Assembly (NCBI GenBank): GCA_019359415.1
Contig: JAHHHH010000018.1
Coordinates: 1-64,000 of the forward strand
Direction of reading: 5' to 3'
DNA: 64,000 nt
From: Iphinoe sp. HA4291-MV1
GTDB lineage: Bacteria; Cyanobacteriota; Cyanobacteriia; Cyanobacteriales; Nostocaceae
Shown piece after piece: positions 1 to 8,639 of this stretch. The notes under the pieces are model-generated. The model saw only the letters and a program-made list of their open reading frames with translations. It had not been told where the DNA came from and ran no database searches. Position 1 is the stretch's first letter. Every line of letters begins with the position of its first letter. Both the position numbers and the translations under genes were made by a program.

Positions 1-90
1 ACTTCACGCACTTGCAAACAAGCGGGAAGCATGAAGCAACTAGGGCAAATGAAGCGTCAAAAATTCAACTCTACTGGGGTGGATGTAGAA

Positions 91-119
91 ACTCACCCCT
101 CAACGAAGTAGGGGTGAGT
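91..119. repeat. Short perfect hairpin
   Basis: A 10-base stem ACTCACCCCT (91-100) pairs perfectly with AGGGGTGAGT (110-119) around a 9-base loop. No T-tract follows on either side, so it is not a convincing intrinsic terminator. It lies just before the open frame of the DUF4351-type remnant. Confidence 0.5.
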
Positions 120-121
120 AG

Positions 122-637
122 TTCATAGAACTTCTCTCTAACTTCTTTCCAGAATTCATTGAGCTATTCTTCCCCGATGTCAGCGCCTACTGGAATAGAA
201 ACTCTTGGGAGTTTTTGCCCCAAGAGATATTTACCGATATCCCTGAAGGTGAACGCAAAATCTTAGATTTAGGGCTAAACCCCGCACAAGTACAGTTGAT
301 TTCTGCATTTATTGACACATACCTCAAGTTGAATGTGGAAGAAAAAGCTGTGTTTGAAGAACAGCTTGCTAGTATTGAACCAAGGCAGCAGGAGGAAGTT
401 ATGCAAATTGTTACTAGCTGGATGGAAGAGGGTATTCAACAAGGACTACAGCAAGGAAGGCAACAGGAAGCTGCAACGCTTGTTTTGCGCCTACTCAACC
501 GCCGCTTTAATGGAGTAAATCCCCAGTTGCAAGAACGCACTCAGAATTTATCAACTGCTGAGTTAGAAGATTTGGCTGAGGCGCTGTTGGATTTCACCAG
601 TATTGCTGATTTAGAGGCTTGGTTGGGAAATCGGTAG
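122..637 (+). pseudogene. Remnant of a DUF4351 / Rpn-like (PD-(D/E)XK transposase-related) protein
   Basis: The frame is open from just after a stop at 119-121 and has no good start; the first usable codon is TTG at 215. The N-terminal part (FFPEFIELFFPDVSAYW, then FLPQEIFTDIPEGER) matches the start of cyanobacterial DUF4351-type proteins. It then jumps directly to the C-terminal half (LISAFIDTYLKLN, a Q-rich EEGIQQGLQQGRQQ helix, and the terminal DUF4351 segment with LEDLAEALLDF and LEAWLG). The central nuclease core that normally separates these parts is missing, so an internal in-frame deletion plus loss of the 5' end is inferred. The C-terminal 140 residues could still be translated, but no catalytic function is expected. 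Confidence 0.7.
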
Positions 638-698
638 TTATGGTTTTTTCTTCCCAAAGTTGTGCAACTTCTACCTAGTAGGCGTAACAAGCACCTGT

Positions 699-1742
699 TC
701 AGGGAATCATCGCTACCTTAATAACCTTTCGCTCCCTCATATCACAAAACACCTGTTCTAAATCCTGCAGTGGACGGTGTTCGCTAATAAGTAACTCAAA
801 AGGAATTTTCCGACTTGCAATCAGTGATAACGCCGCTCGAACATATTCTGGAGTATTGTGAAAAACCCCTTTGAGAGTCAGTTCACTGTAGTGCAACTGT
901 TCTGTATTCACTGTAATAGTTGTATCACGTGGACAACCCCCAAATAGGTTAACAGTTGCACCAGGACGGGCACAAGCGATCGCGGTTTCCCAGACACTTG
1001 GTACACCAGTTGCTTCAATCACCACATCTGCACCCCATCCCTGTGTCAGTTCTTTAACTAAACTAGGAAGATCTGACAGTTGATGGTAATTATAAGTCTT
1101 TGCTGCACCCAGCTTTTCTCCAATTTCTAGCCTTTGGTCATTGCCTCCAAAGAGCAACACCTGAGCTTTGACATCATGAGCCAATTTAGCGACAAACATC
1201 AGCCCGATCGCCCCGTCTCCTAACACCACCACGCAGTCACCCGCTTTGACGTTAGAACGGGCAACCCCATGCAGCACACAGGCGAGAGGTTCTGTCATTG
1301 CTGCCAATTCATAGGGCAAGTCATCAGAAATGAACAACATATTATGTTGCACAATGGGTGCAGGAATTTTTAAGTATTGGGCAAAAGTGCCGTTATTCCA
1401 TGTCAAATTGGGACAAAGGGAGTATTCTTGACGTTGACAAAAAAAGCAATTCATGCATGGAGCAGAATTATTTGCCACCACGCGATCACCGACTTGCCAA
1501 CTCGTTATACCTTCTCCGACAGCGACAATTTCCCCTGCAGCCTCATGACCAAATAGTGTGGGTGGTTTAAGCATCTTAGCATGACCACCGCGACGCCAAA
1601 CCTTTAGGTCAGTACCACAAGTTGTCGCTGCTCCCACCTGAATGACAACTTCACCCATAGCAGGAGTTGGATCAGCGACTTCTTCTAAACGTAAATTTTC
1701 TTTACCGTAAAGTAACGCTGCTAACACACGAGCTTTAACCAA
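699..1742 (-). CDS. Zinc-dependent medium-chain alcohol dehydrogenase family protein
   Basis: 347 residues, normal length for the MDR superfamily. It has the GroES-like N-terminal domain with catalytic-zinc ligands (CGTD near residue 42, GHEAAGEI near 65), the four-cysteine structural zinc loop (CMNCFFC, then C about 8 residues later), and a Rossmann domain with GDGAIG near residue 176. Likely an NAD(P)-dependent polyol or alcohol dehydrogenase in the cytosol; substrate not predictable (sorbitol- or threonine-dehydrogenase-like branch). The TTG start is preferred because GGTGGAG lies 7 bases upstream. That ribosome site is part of an 8-bp hairpin at 1751-1773. The small zinc-ribbon gene lies just upstream on the same strand. 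Confidence 0.85.
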   Translation of the reverse strand: MVKARVLAALLYGKENLRLEEVADPTPAMGEVVIQVGAATTCGTDLKVWRRGGHAKMLKPPTLFGHEAAGEIVAVGEGITSWQVGDRVVANNSAPCMNCFFCQRQEYSLCPNLTWNNGTFAQYLKIPAPIVQHNMLFISDDLPYELAAMTEPLACVLHGVARSNVKAGDCVVVLGDGAIGLMFVAKLAHDVKAQVLLFGGNDQRLEIGEKLGAAKTYNYHQLSDLPSLVKELTQGWGADVVIEATGVPSVWETAIACARPGATVNLFGGCPRDTTITVNTEQLHYSELTLKGVFHNTPEYVRAALSLIASRKIPFELLISEHRPLQDLEQVFCDMRERKVIKVAMIP

Positions 1743-1750
1743 TAATTTAC

Positions 1751-1773
1751 TCCACCTGATTTTACCAGGTGGA
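1751..1773 (-). promoter_or_regulatory. Hairpin that includes the ribosome binding site of the downstream dehydrogenase
   Basis: Read on the minus strand, TCCACCTG and CAGGTGGA form a perfect 8-bp stem with a 7-base loop. The second arm contains the Shine-Dalgarno-like AGGTGGA positioned 8 bases before the TTG start at 1742. Folding would hide the ribosome site. It could alternatively mark the 3' end of the upstream zinc-ribbon transcript, though no T-run follows. Confidence 0.45.
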
Positions 1774-1818
1774 GCTAGGAACTTTTTATGAGTGAATAAG
1801 TCTTAAGGTCTAACAAGC

Positions 1819-2004
1819 CTAAGATTTCACTGCGCTTTGAGGAATGACTCCCGTGCTTCTTCCTTCCAAGCTCGGCAGCACAGTTGCAGTTAACAGTGGC
1901 ACCTCTTGCCAGCAGGTTTTACAAAACCAGTAGAGTTCACCATGACGGACATGACGCAGGAGAGAACCGCCACAGCAGGGGCAACTGTTGGCTCTTATAC
2001 TCAT
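1819..2004 (-). CDS. Small zinc-ribbon protein
   Basis: 61 residues with CPCC near residues 8-11 and CKTC near 28-31, the two cysteine pairs of a zinc ribbon, followed by a hydrophobic/proline tail. The start is well supported: AAAGGAGG sits 8 bases upstream of ATG. Such short zinc-ribbon proteins are common in filamentous cyanobacteria, but no role is known to me. It is encoded on the same strand 76 bases ahead of the dehydrogenase and could be co-transcribed with it. Confidence 0.7.
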   Translation of the reverse strand: MSIRANSCPCCGGSLLRHVRHGELYWFCKTCWQEVPLLTATVLPSLEGRSTGVIPQSAVKS

Positions 2005-2066
2005 ATCTATGTCCTCCTTTGGAAAAGTTGTTGGTTATAAACGTAGATGAGTTAAAAAATCGTTAA

Positions 2067-3134
2067 TTAAAATTTGATTTTGGCGGCATGAATGCGACCA
2101 TTTAAATCAATGCGGTCTTTTATGATTTTTTCATAGACCGCCTCGTACCCATCAACCATTTGGATCACACTAAACTTGTTTTCTACGTATTTTCGACAAG
2201 TTTGACGATTGAGTTCCAAAGCGGCTGGAATCATTGTCGCCATTTCATCATAGCTTTGGCAGACAAAACCTGACACACCGTGGGCAATAACCTCTGGTAC
2301 GGAACCTAAACTTGTGGCAATGACTGGTGTGCCAGTTGCCATTGATTCAATCATCACTAAACCAAAGGGTTCATGCCAAGCTATTGGAAACAGAGTGATA
2401 GCAGCATTGCCCAGCAGTTCAATTTTCTCGGTGTGACTAATTTCACCTAGAAATTGAATTTGCTGACCATCAATATGTGGGGCTATCTCTTGTTCAAAGA
2501 ACTTAGAGTATTCTATATCAAGCTTTCCTGCCATCTTTAGATGCCAACCAGTTTGCTTGGCAATGGCGATCGCGTGCTGCGGTCCCTTCTCTGGCCAAAA
2601 GCGTCCTAAAAATGCCAAATATGGCGGCTGTTGATGTTGGGCGACAAAAGGGTAATCTTCTAGAGCAATCCCGTTGTAGACTGTGCTAACGTAGTTCAGG
2701 TTTATTTGACGCTGCGCGTTACTAATGCTGACGTATGGTTGCTGCTGATGGTAGATATATATGTTCCGGTTATCCGTTGTAAAATTGCTATGCACGGTAT
2801 GCACCGTGGGTGTTTGCACAAAATTCGCCAAAGGTAATGCCGTTATTCCCACATGGGAATGGATGATATCGAATTCCTTTGCTATCTGGTAAACCTGGCT
2901 CAGTTCCAGCATTTCGTACACTGCGTACTCTTTGACATTTGGGTCTAAGCGCAATGCACGAGGATAAACAGCTTTTAACTTAGCCAAGGTTTGCGAATCG
3001 CCAGATGCGAACAAAGTGACATCATGACCTCGACGCACCAGTTCATCGGTCAAGCGACTCATGACTAGCTCTATTCCTCCATATGTAGGAGGTGGAACTC
3101 GTTCCCATAACGGGGCTACTTGAGCGATTTTCAT
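2067..3134 (-). CDS. Glycosyltransferase family 4 protein
   Basis: 355 residues with the GT-B layout: an N-terminal glycine-rich acceptor domain (PPPTYGGIELV near 15-25, HSHVG near 90), an interdomain FLGRFWPEKGP near 175, and the C-terminal nucleotide-sugar site EPFGLVMIESMATGTPVI near 255-272. The family transfers a sugar from an NDP-sugar with retention of configuration. Acceptor unknown; a cell-envelope or soluble glucoside role is possible. It stands alone, with a zinc-ribbon gene downstream and a 353-base gap before the divergent xth. ATG at 3134 is followed directly by the family's usual MKIAQVAP start. Confidence 0.85.
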   Translation of the reverse strand: MKIAQVAPLWERVPPPTYGGIELVMSRLTDELVRRGHDVTLFASGDSQTLAKLKAVYPRALRLDPNVKEYAVYEMLELSQVYQIAKEFDIIHSHVGITALPLANFVQTPTVHTVHSNFTTDNRNIYIYHQQQPYVSISNAQRQINLNYVSTVYNGIALEDYPFVAQHQQPPYLAFLGRFWPEKGPQHAIAIAKQTGWHLKMAGKLDIEYSKFFEQEIAPHIDGQQIQFLGEISHTEKIELLGNAAITLFPIAWHEPFGLVMIESMATGTPVIATSLGSVPEVIAHGVSGFVCQSYDEMATMIPAALELNRQTCRKYVENKFSVIQMVDGYEAVYEKIIKDRIDLNGRIHAAKIKF

Positions 3135-3487
3135 ATCTTGTTTTGGTTCAGCAGGTGAAACAGTCTCATTGCTAGGACCTACATCTCATGATAGTCGAGC
3201 ATTTGTACTTAATCATTTGATTGTTAAGTTAACCTAACTAAACGGGCTTATTTCGGTTAACGTACCTTGATATAGCCACCGACTAATTTCACACCAATCT
3301 CATAATAACGACACAGCAAGTATATTTTCACATTACTCTTTGAATAGATAGCGATTCATCTATCTTGGGGATCATAATTATCCAAATATTTTGTAACGAA
3401 ATATACTAATTTCTCTGAAGGGAATCAATTTTTGAGAGCGTTGCAGCATCAGAGAGAATAATTAATGACTACTGACTAATAATTAAG
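3135..3487. other. Intergenic region between divergent GT4 and xth genes
   Basis: AT-rich 353-base spacer between divergent genes that should hold both promoters. A short TGACTACTGACTAATAATTAA stretch, related to the TAATGAC heptads seen elsewhere, lies just before xth at about 3466-3486. I see no RNA gene, clear terminator or ORF. Confidence 0.5.
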
Positions 3488-4270
3488 ATGAAAATTGCTA
3501 CTTGGAACGTCAACTCGATTCGTACTCGTTTAGGACACGTTGTTGACTGGCTGAGTCAGAGGGACATTGATGTCCTGTGTATGCAAGAAACTAAAGTTGT
3601 AGACGCAGAATTTCCCTCTGCGCCTTTCGAGCAATTGGGCTATTACGTTTATCTATCAGGGCAAAAAGCTTACAATGGTGTTGCCATAGCCAGCCGCCAA
3701 CCACTAGATGAGGTCAGTTGTGGTTTTACGCCTATTTTGTTGGACATACAGCCAGACTGGGATGAGCAAAAACGAGTCATTACTGGTAAACTAGACAATC
3801 TCATAATTGTCAATCTTTACGTACCCAATGGTTCATCTGTGGGAAGCGAGAAATATGAATACAAGTTGCGCTGGTTAACAGTGCTGCGAGAGTATCTGCG
3901 ATCGCTTCTTACATCCTCACCTACTATCTGTCTGTGCGGAGATTTTAATATTGCTCTAGAAGCCAAAGATATTCATGACGGTGTTAGTAGTGAAAATCAC
4001 ATTATGGCATCAGAACCAGAGCGCCAAGCATTACGAGATATTCTCTCATTAGAACTTGCTGATGCTTTTCGCAAATTTACCTCGGAAGGCGGACACTACA
4101 GCTGGTGGGACTATCGAGCAGCATCTTTTCGCCGTAACTTGGGTTGGCGAATTGACCATCACTATCTTACACCTGACTTATATGAGCGTGCCAAAAGCTG
4201 CACTATTGATGTAGCTCCCAGAAAGTTACCTCAACCCAGCGACCATGTACCAGTGATTGTTGAATTTTAG
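3488..4270 (+). CDS. xth: Exodeoxyribonuclease III
   Basis: 260 residues of the endonuclease/exonuclease/phosphatase fold. Motifs in order: MKIATWNVNSIRTR at the N-terminus (metal-binding Asn), MQETK near 34 (catalytic Glu), LYVPNG near 110, GDFNIA near 148 (Asp/Asn), WRIDHHYL near 222 and SDHVPV near 253 (catalytic His). It cleaves abasic sites and removes 3' blocking groups in base-excision repair. Length agrees with cyanobacterial ExoIII. It is monocistronic; the next item is a convergent gene remnant. Confidence 0.93.
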   Translation: MKIATWNVNSIRTRLGHVVDWLSQRDIDVLCMQETKVVDAEFPSAPFEQLGYYVYLSGQKAYNGVAIASRQPLDEVSCGFTPILLDIQPDWDEQKRVITGKLDNLIIVNLYVPNGSSVGSEKYEYKLRWLTVLREYLRSLLTSSPTICLCGDFNIALEAKDIHDGVSSENHIMASEPERQALRDILSLELADAFRKFTSEGGHYSWWDYRAASFRRNLGWRIDHHYLTPDLYERAKSCTIDVAPRKLPQPSDHVPVIVEF

Positions 4271-4293
4271 AATTTCTGTCTGTGAATCATACA

Positions 4294-4650
4294 TTATTTC
4301 TGCTCACTGAGTTTCAGTTCGTAAATGTTCCAAAATACTCCTCTTAAGGCGGAGTACTTAATACCTTGGATATGATTTCGCACTGCTCCCATTGTCAAGG
4401 GCTGAGTTAAATAAATATATGGCAGATACTCCTGACCAATGCGTTGAGCTTCTGCATAGATAGCTTTGCGCTTTGCTTCATCAAATTCTTCTACTGCCTG
4501 AAGATAAAGGTCGCCAATTTTCCGTTCCCAGTCTGTCACCTCTCGTCCTGTTATCGGAGTTTGACCTTTCTGAGGTTTCTGATTATATACATGGAAACTA
4601 CCTTCAGGCAAGAACAAACTAGCAATGTCATTTGGTTCCACCCCACTTTT
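4294..4650 (-). pseudogene. C-terminal fragment of a peptide ABC transporter substrate-binding protein (SBP_bac_5)
   Basis: About 115 residues matching only the last fifth of family-5 solute-binding proteins: EPNDIASLFLPEGSFHVYNQ, then GQTPITGREVTDWE, FDEAKRKAIYAEAQRIGQEY, LPYIYLTQPL, and the terminal GIKYSALRGVFWNIYELKL. A full protein is about 500-600 residues with a lipoprotein signal; none of that is present. The frame has no upstream partner, so this is a truncated remnant of an oligopeptide-uptake gene. It ends 23 bases after the convergent xth. Confidence 0.8.
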
Positions 4651-4802
4651 CGCACTTCATCGTGTAATACGCGTAGATTTCCAAAATCTGGCTAACAATG
4701 GTTAAAGAAACAGCACGAGTTATCAATGATTTTCAATATTAATACTTAATACTTTGAGCATTATTAGAAATAATTCTTGAAAATCAAGATAATACATTTT
4801 GA

Positions 4803-5156
4803 AGTGCGGAATATGGGTTAACAACTGCTACCTTAGAAAATCAACCTTATCTGGCTCCAGACGAAAGTCATATCCCCAAAGTTTTGACTGATTATCCTCG
4901 TCGCTGGAGCGATGATTTGCGCGAGGATGTCCTCACATGTGTAGAGATTGCAGCACAGCACAGTCTTGAAGTGCTCGTCTTAGATCAAACTCGACCTGAT
5001 ATCGGTCTGAATGTAGTCAAGGTGATGGTTCCAGGACTACGCCATTTTAAGGCTAGATTTGCACCTGGTCGGCTCTATGATGTTCCTGTTAAATTGGGTT
5101 GGTTGTCAACCCATTTGTCGGAGGAGCAACTCAACCCTATTCCGATGTTCATATAA
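4803..5156 (+). pseudogene. C-terminal fragment of a TOMM (YcaO-type) cyclodehydratase
   Basis: The frame opens after a TGA at 4800-4802 and reads about 117 residues containing ENQPYLAPDE, YPRRWSDDLREDV, LVLDQTRPDIGLNVVKV, VPGLRHFKARFAPGRLYDVP and the proline-rich end LNPIPMFI. This is the conserved C-terminus of YcaO-domain cyclodehydratases that make azoles in thiazole/oxazole-modified microcins. The ATP-binding core and N-terminal leader-binding region are absent. No precursor peptide, dehydrogenase or transporter gene of a TOMM cluster is nearby. It is a 3' remnant, brought next to the ABC-binding-protein remnant by deletion or rearrangement. Confidence 0.75.
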
Positions 5157-5260
5157 AATCAAGTTTTATTAACTAAATACGGCGATACGCTGAAGGCGTC
5201 TCTTGCTCCGCGCAATCGCCAGACGCCGATAGTGACAGTGCAAGTCGAGGGAAAAACCTG

Positions 5261-5556
5261 CACAAAACGCGCAACCCTTTATGGGTACTCGTTGTGCGCT
5301 CCACGATTAATCGTGAAGTGCCCCAAATTAAGCCATTTATTAGAATAAATTCTCAATTAATACTAAAAATCCTGCTTGATTTGGTGAGTCCAGTCCTTGA
5401 TGAGGGTTTCCCTCTCCTAAGGGAGACGCTACGCGTTGGCGCAGCCTGTCCGCAGGACTTACCGTAGGGAACTGGCGTTCGCCCTTGGCGTGCCGTTCAC
5501 GCAGTGTCTCCGTCAGGAGAAGGCATACCCGAAGGGGGAGGGTTGCGCGTTTTGTG
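5261..5556. mobile_element. 296-bp element bounded by 18-bp perfect inverted repeats
   Basis: CACAAAACGCGCAACCCT (5261-5278) and its exact reverse complement (5539-5556) bound the segment. Inside are palindromic cyanobacterial repeats (GGGAGACGCTACGCG and TCCGCAGGACT types) and no ORF. The layout suits a non-autonomous, MITE-like element or a composite of interspersed repeats. Target-site duplications were not resolved. Confidence 0.5.
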
Positions 5557-5926
5557 TCGATTAATGCGTCGTCCGCGCATTTGAGCTAATTTAGATTTAT
5601 AGAAATTAGATTTCTTGCAAAAATCCGATTTTAGGGTGTTTGGAACCGCAGATGTAGCTTGCTTCCCCAAAGGGGTACGCAGATGGACGCAGATAATTTA
5701 TCTGTTTTCAGATTCCAAAAATTGACTTTTGCAAGAGGTCTATTATACTCCTTTGAAAGATGATTGCGACTTCCTTGAGCGCTAAAAGCAATTTCCAGTA
5801 ACTCTTTCTGAGGCAAGACGCTATGCGGAGCGCGAACGTGAGTGCGTGTGCTTTTGGCACTGCGCTCCTCCAAAAGGAGGCACACAATCTGTAAATCTAA
5901 AATCTAAAATCCTGTTAGGGTATGAT
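5557..5926. other. Intergenic repeat-rich spacer
   Basis: Contains short repeats also found elsewhere in the window: a GACTTTTGCAAGAGGTCT unit near 5726, a CGCAGATGGACGCAGATAA unit near 5681, and a palindromic TGCGCTCCTCCAAAAGGAGG segment near 5862. An ORF that extends the next gene upstream to 5846 is made of this repeat and was not accepted. No RNA gene is visible. Confidence 0.4.
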
Positions 5927-6802
5927 ATGTTTCTAGTCACTGGAGCCACAGGGAAAATAGGTCGCCCAGTTGTGCGACTTTTACGTCAACAGGAAAAGCA
6001 GGTGCGGGCATTTGTCCGTCTCACCTCACGCTACGGCGAGTTAGAACATAGAGGAGCTAACATCTTTATTGGTGATTTGCGCCAAGAAAAGGATATTCAA
6101 AAAGCTTGTCAGGGCATACAGTACATTATCAGCGCTCACGGTTCTGATGGAGATGCCCTATCTTTAGACTATCGCGCTAACATTGAACTCATAGACTCCG
6201 CAAAAGCTAAACAAGTCCAGCATTTTGTTTTCATTTCTGTGCTAGGAGCAGACAGGGGATACGAAGACGCTCCTGTCTTTAAGGCAAAACGAGCGGTAGA
6301 ACGATACTTGGAAACTAGTGGCTTAAACTACACTATTTTACGCCCAGCTGGATTAGCATCAGACTTGCTGCCATTGGCAGAACGTTTTCGAGAAACAGGA
6401 TTTTACCTGCTTATTGGCGACCCCAAAAACCGTACCTCTATTGTAAGTACAGATGATTTGGCAAGGATAGTAGTAAATTCTGTGATAGTTGAAGCTGCTC
6501 GCAATCAGATATTACCAGTTGGAGGACCAGAGATTTTAACGCGAGAGGATATTCCCAAAATTTTTAGTCGCATTTTTAACCAAGAGCCAGTGGTGATTAA
6601 CCCGCCACTGTTAGCAGTGGATACCTTGCGGGGTGCATTAGGTTTTTTCAATCCCCAAGCACAAAAAGCTTTGGGAACATTTCGCACACTACTAGCTAAC
6701 GAATTTTTCTGTACAAATGAGGACATTGCTCAATTGCAGGCTATGTTCAATTTTCAGTTGGAAACATTAGAAAATTTCTTGCGACGTTATCTAGCAATTT
6801 AA
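5927..6802 (+). CDS. NmrA-like atypical SDR / NAD(P)H-binding protein
   Basis: 291 residues from the ATG at 5927. MFLVTGATGKIGRPVV gives the GxxGxxG Rossmann motif (residues 6-12), followed by VRAFVR, FIGDL, HFVFISVLGAD near 100 and LNYTILRPAGLASD. These are features of the NmrA/atypical SDR group, which bind NAD(P) and act either as reductases or as redox-sensing regulators. The classical YxxxK is not obvious. The longer frame from 5846 would add a repeat-derived N-terminus, so I use the internal ATG that starts exactly at the conserved domain. Monocistronic. Confidence 0.75.
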   Translation: MFLVTGATGKIGRPVVRLLRQQEKQVRAFVRLTSRYGELEHRGANIFIGDLRQEKDIQKACQGIQYIISAHGSDGDALSLDYRANIELIDSAKAKQVQHFVFISVLGADRGYEDAPVFKAKRAVERYLETSGLNYTILRPAGLASDLLPLAERFRETGFYLLIGDPKNRTSIVSTDDLARIVVNSVIVEAARNQILPVGGPEILTREDIPKIFSRIFNQEPVVINPPLLAVDTLRGALGFFNPQAQKALGTFRTLLANEFFCTNEDIAQLQAMFNFQLETLENFLRRYLAI

Positions 6803-6825
6803 ATGACTTGTTGTAAGTGCTTCAA

Positions 6826-6985
6826 TCAGTGAACAGTGAGCAGTGAACAGTGAAGGAGTCAGGAGTCAGGAGTCACCAAGTCAGAAAACTAAATTCTTTA
6901 TTTCTTCCTTCCTTCTGAATCAAGAATTGCAGAATTGCTGAATTCTTCTTCCAATTGATAACTGATAACTGATAACTGTTAAGCA
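6826..6985. repeat. Clustered short tandem repeats
   Basis: Three different short repeat types lie together: (A)GTGAACAGTGAGCAGTGAACA near 6828-6852, GGAGTCA units near 6855-6874, and GATAACT units (three copies) near 6957-6978. All are typical intergenic short tandem repeats of filamentous cyanobacteria. They separate the SDR and HlyD genes. Confidence 0.7.
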
Positions 6986-7027
6986 CTTACTACTCATCTA
7001 TAATTTAAAATCCAAAATCTAAACTCT

Positions 7028-8524
7028 ATGAAATATTCCCTAACTGCAAATGCTGCTCAAGTACGTAAAACAAAACAGCGATTTGCAAAACCAGATGAAC
7101 ATTTATCCTATGAACTGGGTAAGGCAGTACAGGAATTGCCGCCCTTGTATACTAGATTGTTAGCAGGAACAGTGAGTGTTGTTGTACTAGGAGCGATCGC
7201 ATGGGCGCATTTTTCACTCATTGATGAAGTAGCGACAGCATCAGGGGAGTTAATCGCTTCTACGCAGGTACGACCAGTGACATCGATAGGAAACGGAACA
7301 ATTGTTAAGATCAACGTTAAAGAAGGCGAGGATGTACTCAAAGGTCAAATCCTGGTTCAACGTGATCCAGACTTACAACAAGTTGATGTTGCTCGCTTAG
7401 CCAAATCTGCCAGTTTGATTCAGGAAGATTTACGACGTTTAGAAGCAGAACGCACGGGTGGGAAAACTGCTGGCACACAACTTCAAGATGAACTGTTAAA
7501 CTCACGCTTACGAGACTATCAAGCACGTCAAGCCGCAGCTCAAGCTGAAGCAAATCGCCAACAAGCGCTGAGCAACCAAGCCAAAGTGCGCCTAACTCGG
7601 TTACAAGAAAATCTGGTAAATGCAAGAACTAGTTTTGCCAACGCTAAAACTAACCTGGTTAATACCCAAAATATTCGTACTAAAGTTGAAAGCGGTTTAG
7701 CAATTGCTCAAAAAAGAGAACAAAGCCTAAAAAGCCTCGTGGCTCCTGGTGCTATCCCTCGACTCGATTACCTAGACGCGCAAGAAAGACTCAATCGTGT
7801 GACTACGGAAGTCACCAGGGCGAATGATGAAGTGACAAACTCCCAAAATAAGGTAACAGAGGCTCAAGACAAAGTAACATCATTAGAAAAAGATATTGCT
7901 GCCCAAGCTCAGGAAATTCACCAAGTCGAAGAAGCATATCAAGCTGCTCGCACTCAAGCGCAGCGTATAGAATCAGAGCGTCAAAGCGAAATTATCACCC
8001 AAATTAACAAGCGCAAAGAAGAACTGACCACCGTTCAAGGTCAACTTGAGCAAGCGCAGAAGAAGCAAGACAAAGAAACTATCAAAGCTCCAGTGACAGG
8101 TACTATCTATAAAATCAAAGCGACAAAAGGACCAGTGCAAGCCGGTGAAGAGTTGATGTCTATTTTACCAGAAGGGGAAGAACTTCTCTTAGAGGTAAAA
8201 GTCCTCAACCGAGATATTGGCTTTATTCACGAGGGAATGAAAGCAAAGGTGAAGATGGCGACGTTCCCCTTTCAAGAATTTGGCACTATTGATGGCGAGG
8301 TCGCGCAAGTCAGTCCCAATGCTATTCTTGATAAAGAAATGGGCTTAGTTTTCCCCACCAGAATTAAGCTGAATAAACACTCAATAATGGTACGGGGGCA
8401 AGAAGTTGCGTTTACTCCTGGGATGGCTGCTAATGGTGAGATTGTGACTCGGAAGAAGTCAATTTTGACATTTTTAATTGAGCCAATTACTCGTCGATTT
8501 AGTGAGGCATTTTCTGTGAGGTAG
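7028..8524 (+). CDS. HlyD-family periplasmic adaptor (membrane fusion) protein
   Basis: 498 residues. A single transmembrane helix near 44-63 (LLAGTVSVVVLGAIAWAHF) is followed by a lipoyl-like half (GNGTIVKINVKEGEDVLKGQIL), a long Q/A-rich coiled-coil hairpin (about 125-345), the returning lipoyl half (IKAPVTGTIYKIKATKGPV) and a C-terminal beta-barrel. Such adaptors link an inner-membrane ABC or RND pump to TolC. No pump or TolC gene is adjacent. The convergent S8 protease gene could encode a substrate, but that is only proximity. ATG at 7028 is in keeping with the family length. Confidence 0.88.
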   Translation: MKYSLTANAAQVRKTKQRFAKPDEHLSYELGKAVQELPPLYTRLLAGTVSVVVLGAIAWAHFSLIDEVATASGELIASTQVRPVTSIGNGTIVKINVKEGEDVLKGQILVQRDPDLQQVDVARLAKSASLIQEDLRRLEAERTGGKTAGTQLQDELLNSRLRDYQARQAAAQAEANRQQALSNQAKVRLTRLQENLVNARTSFANAKTNLVNTQNIRTKVESGLAIAQKREQSLKSLVAPGAIPRLDYLDAQERLNRVTTEVTRANDEVTNSQNKVTEAQDKVTSLEKDIAAQAQEIHQVEEAYQAARTQAQRIESERQSEIITQINKRKEELTTVQGQLEQAQKKQDKETIKAPVTGTIYKIKATKGPVQAGEELMSILPEGEELLLEVKVLNRDIGFIHEGMKAKVKMATFPFQEFGTIDGEVAQVSPNAILDKEMGLVFPTRIKLNKHSIMVRGQEVAFTPGMAANGEIVTRKKSILTFLIEPITRRFSEAFSVR

Positions 8525-8639
8525 GTGTGGAGGAGGCGATGGTGCAGCGTTTTGCGGCGCTGGGCGCATGAACAATTGCCCGAGTAACTATGAGGCGATC
8601 AAACTTCAAAGATACATTCCCCAAGAAAACTTTCTTTTG

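Noticed and set aside
1-111. Open frame at the left edge ending at 109-111
   Set aside because: Only 36 codons, truncated by the window and with no recognisable motif; could be the end of a gene but cannot be supported.
4444-4695. 83-codon plus-strand frame
   Set aside because: Antisense shadow of the binding-protein remnant.
5846-5926. N-terminal extension of the NmrA-like gene
   Set aside because: It is encoded by a palindromic intergenic repeat; the Rossmann start begins at the ATG at 5927.
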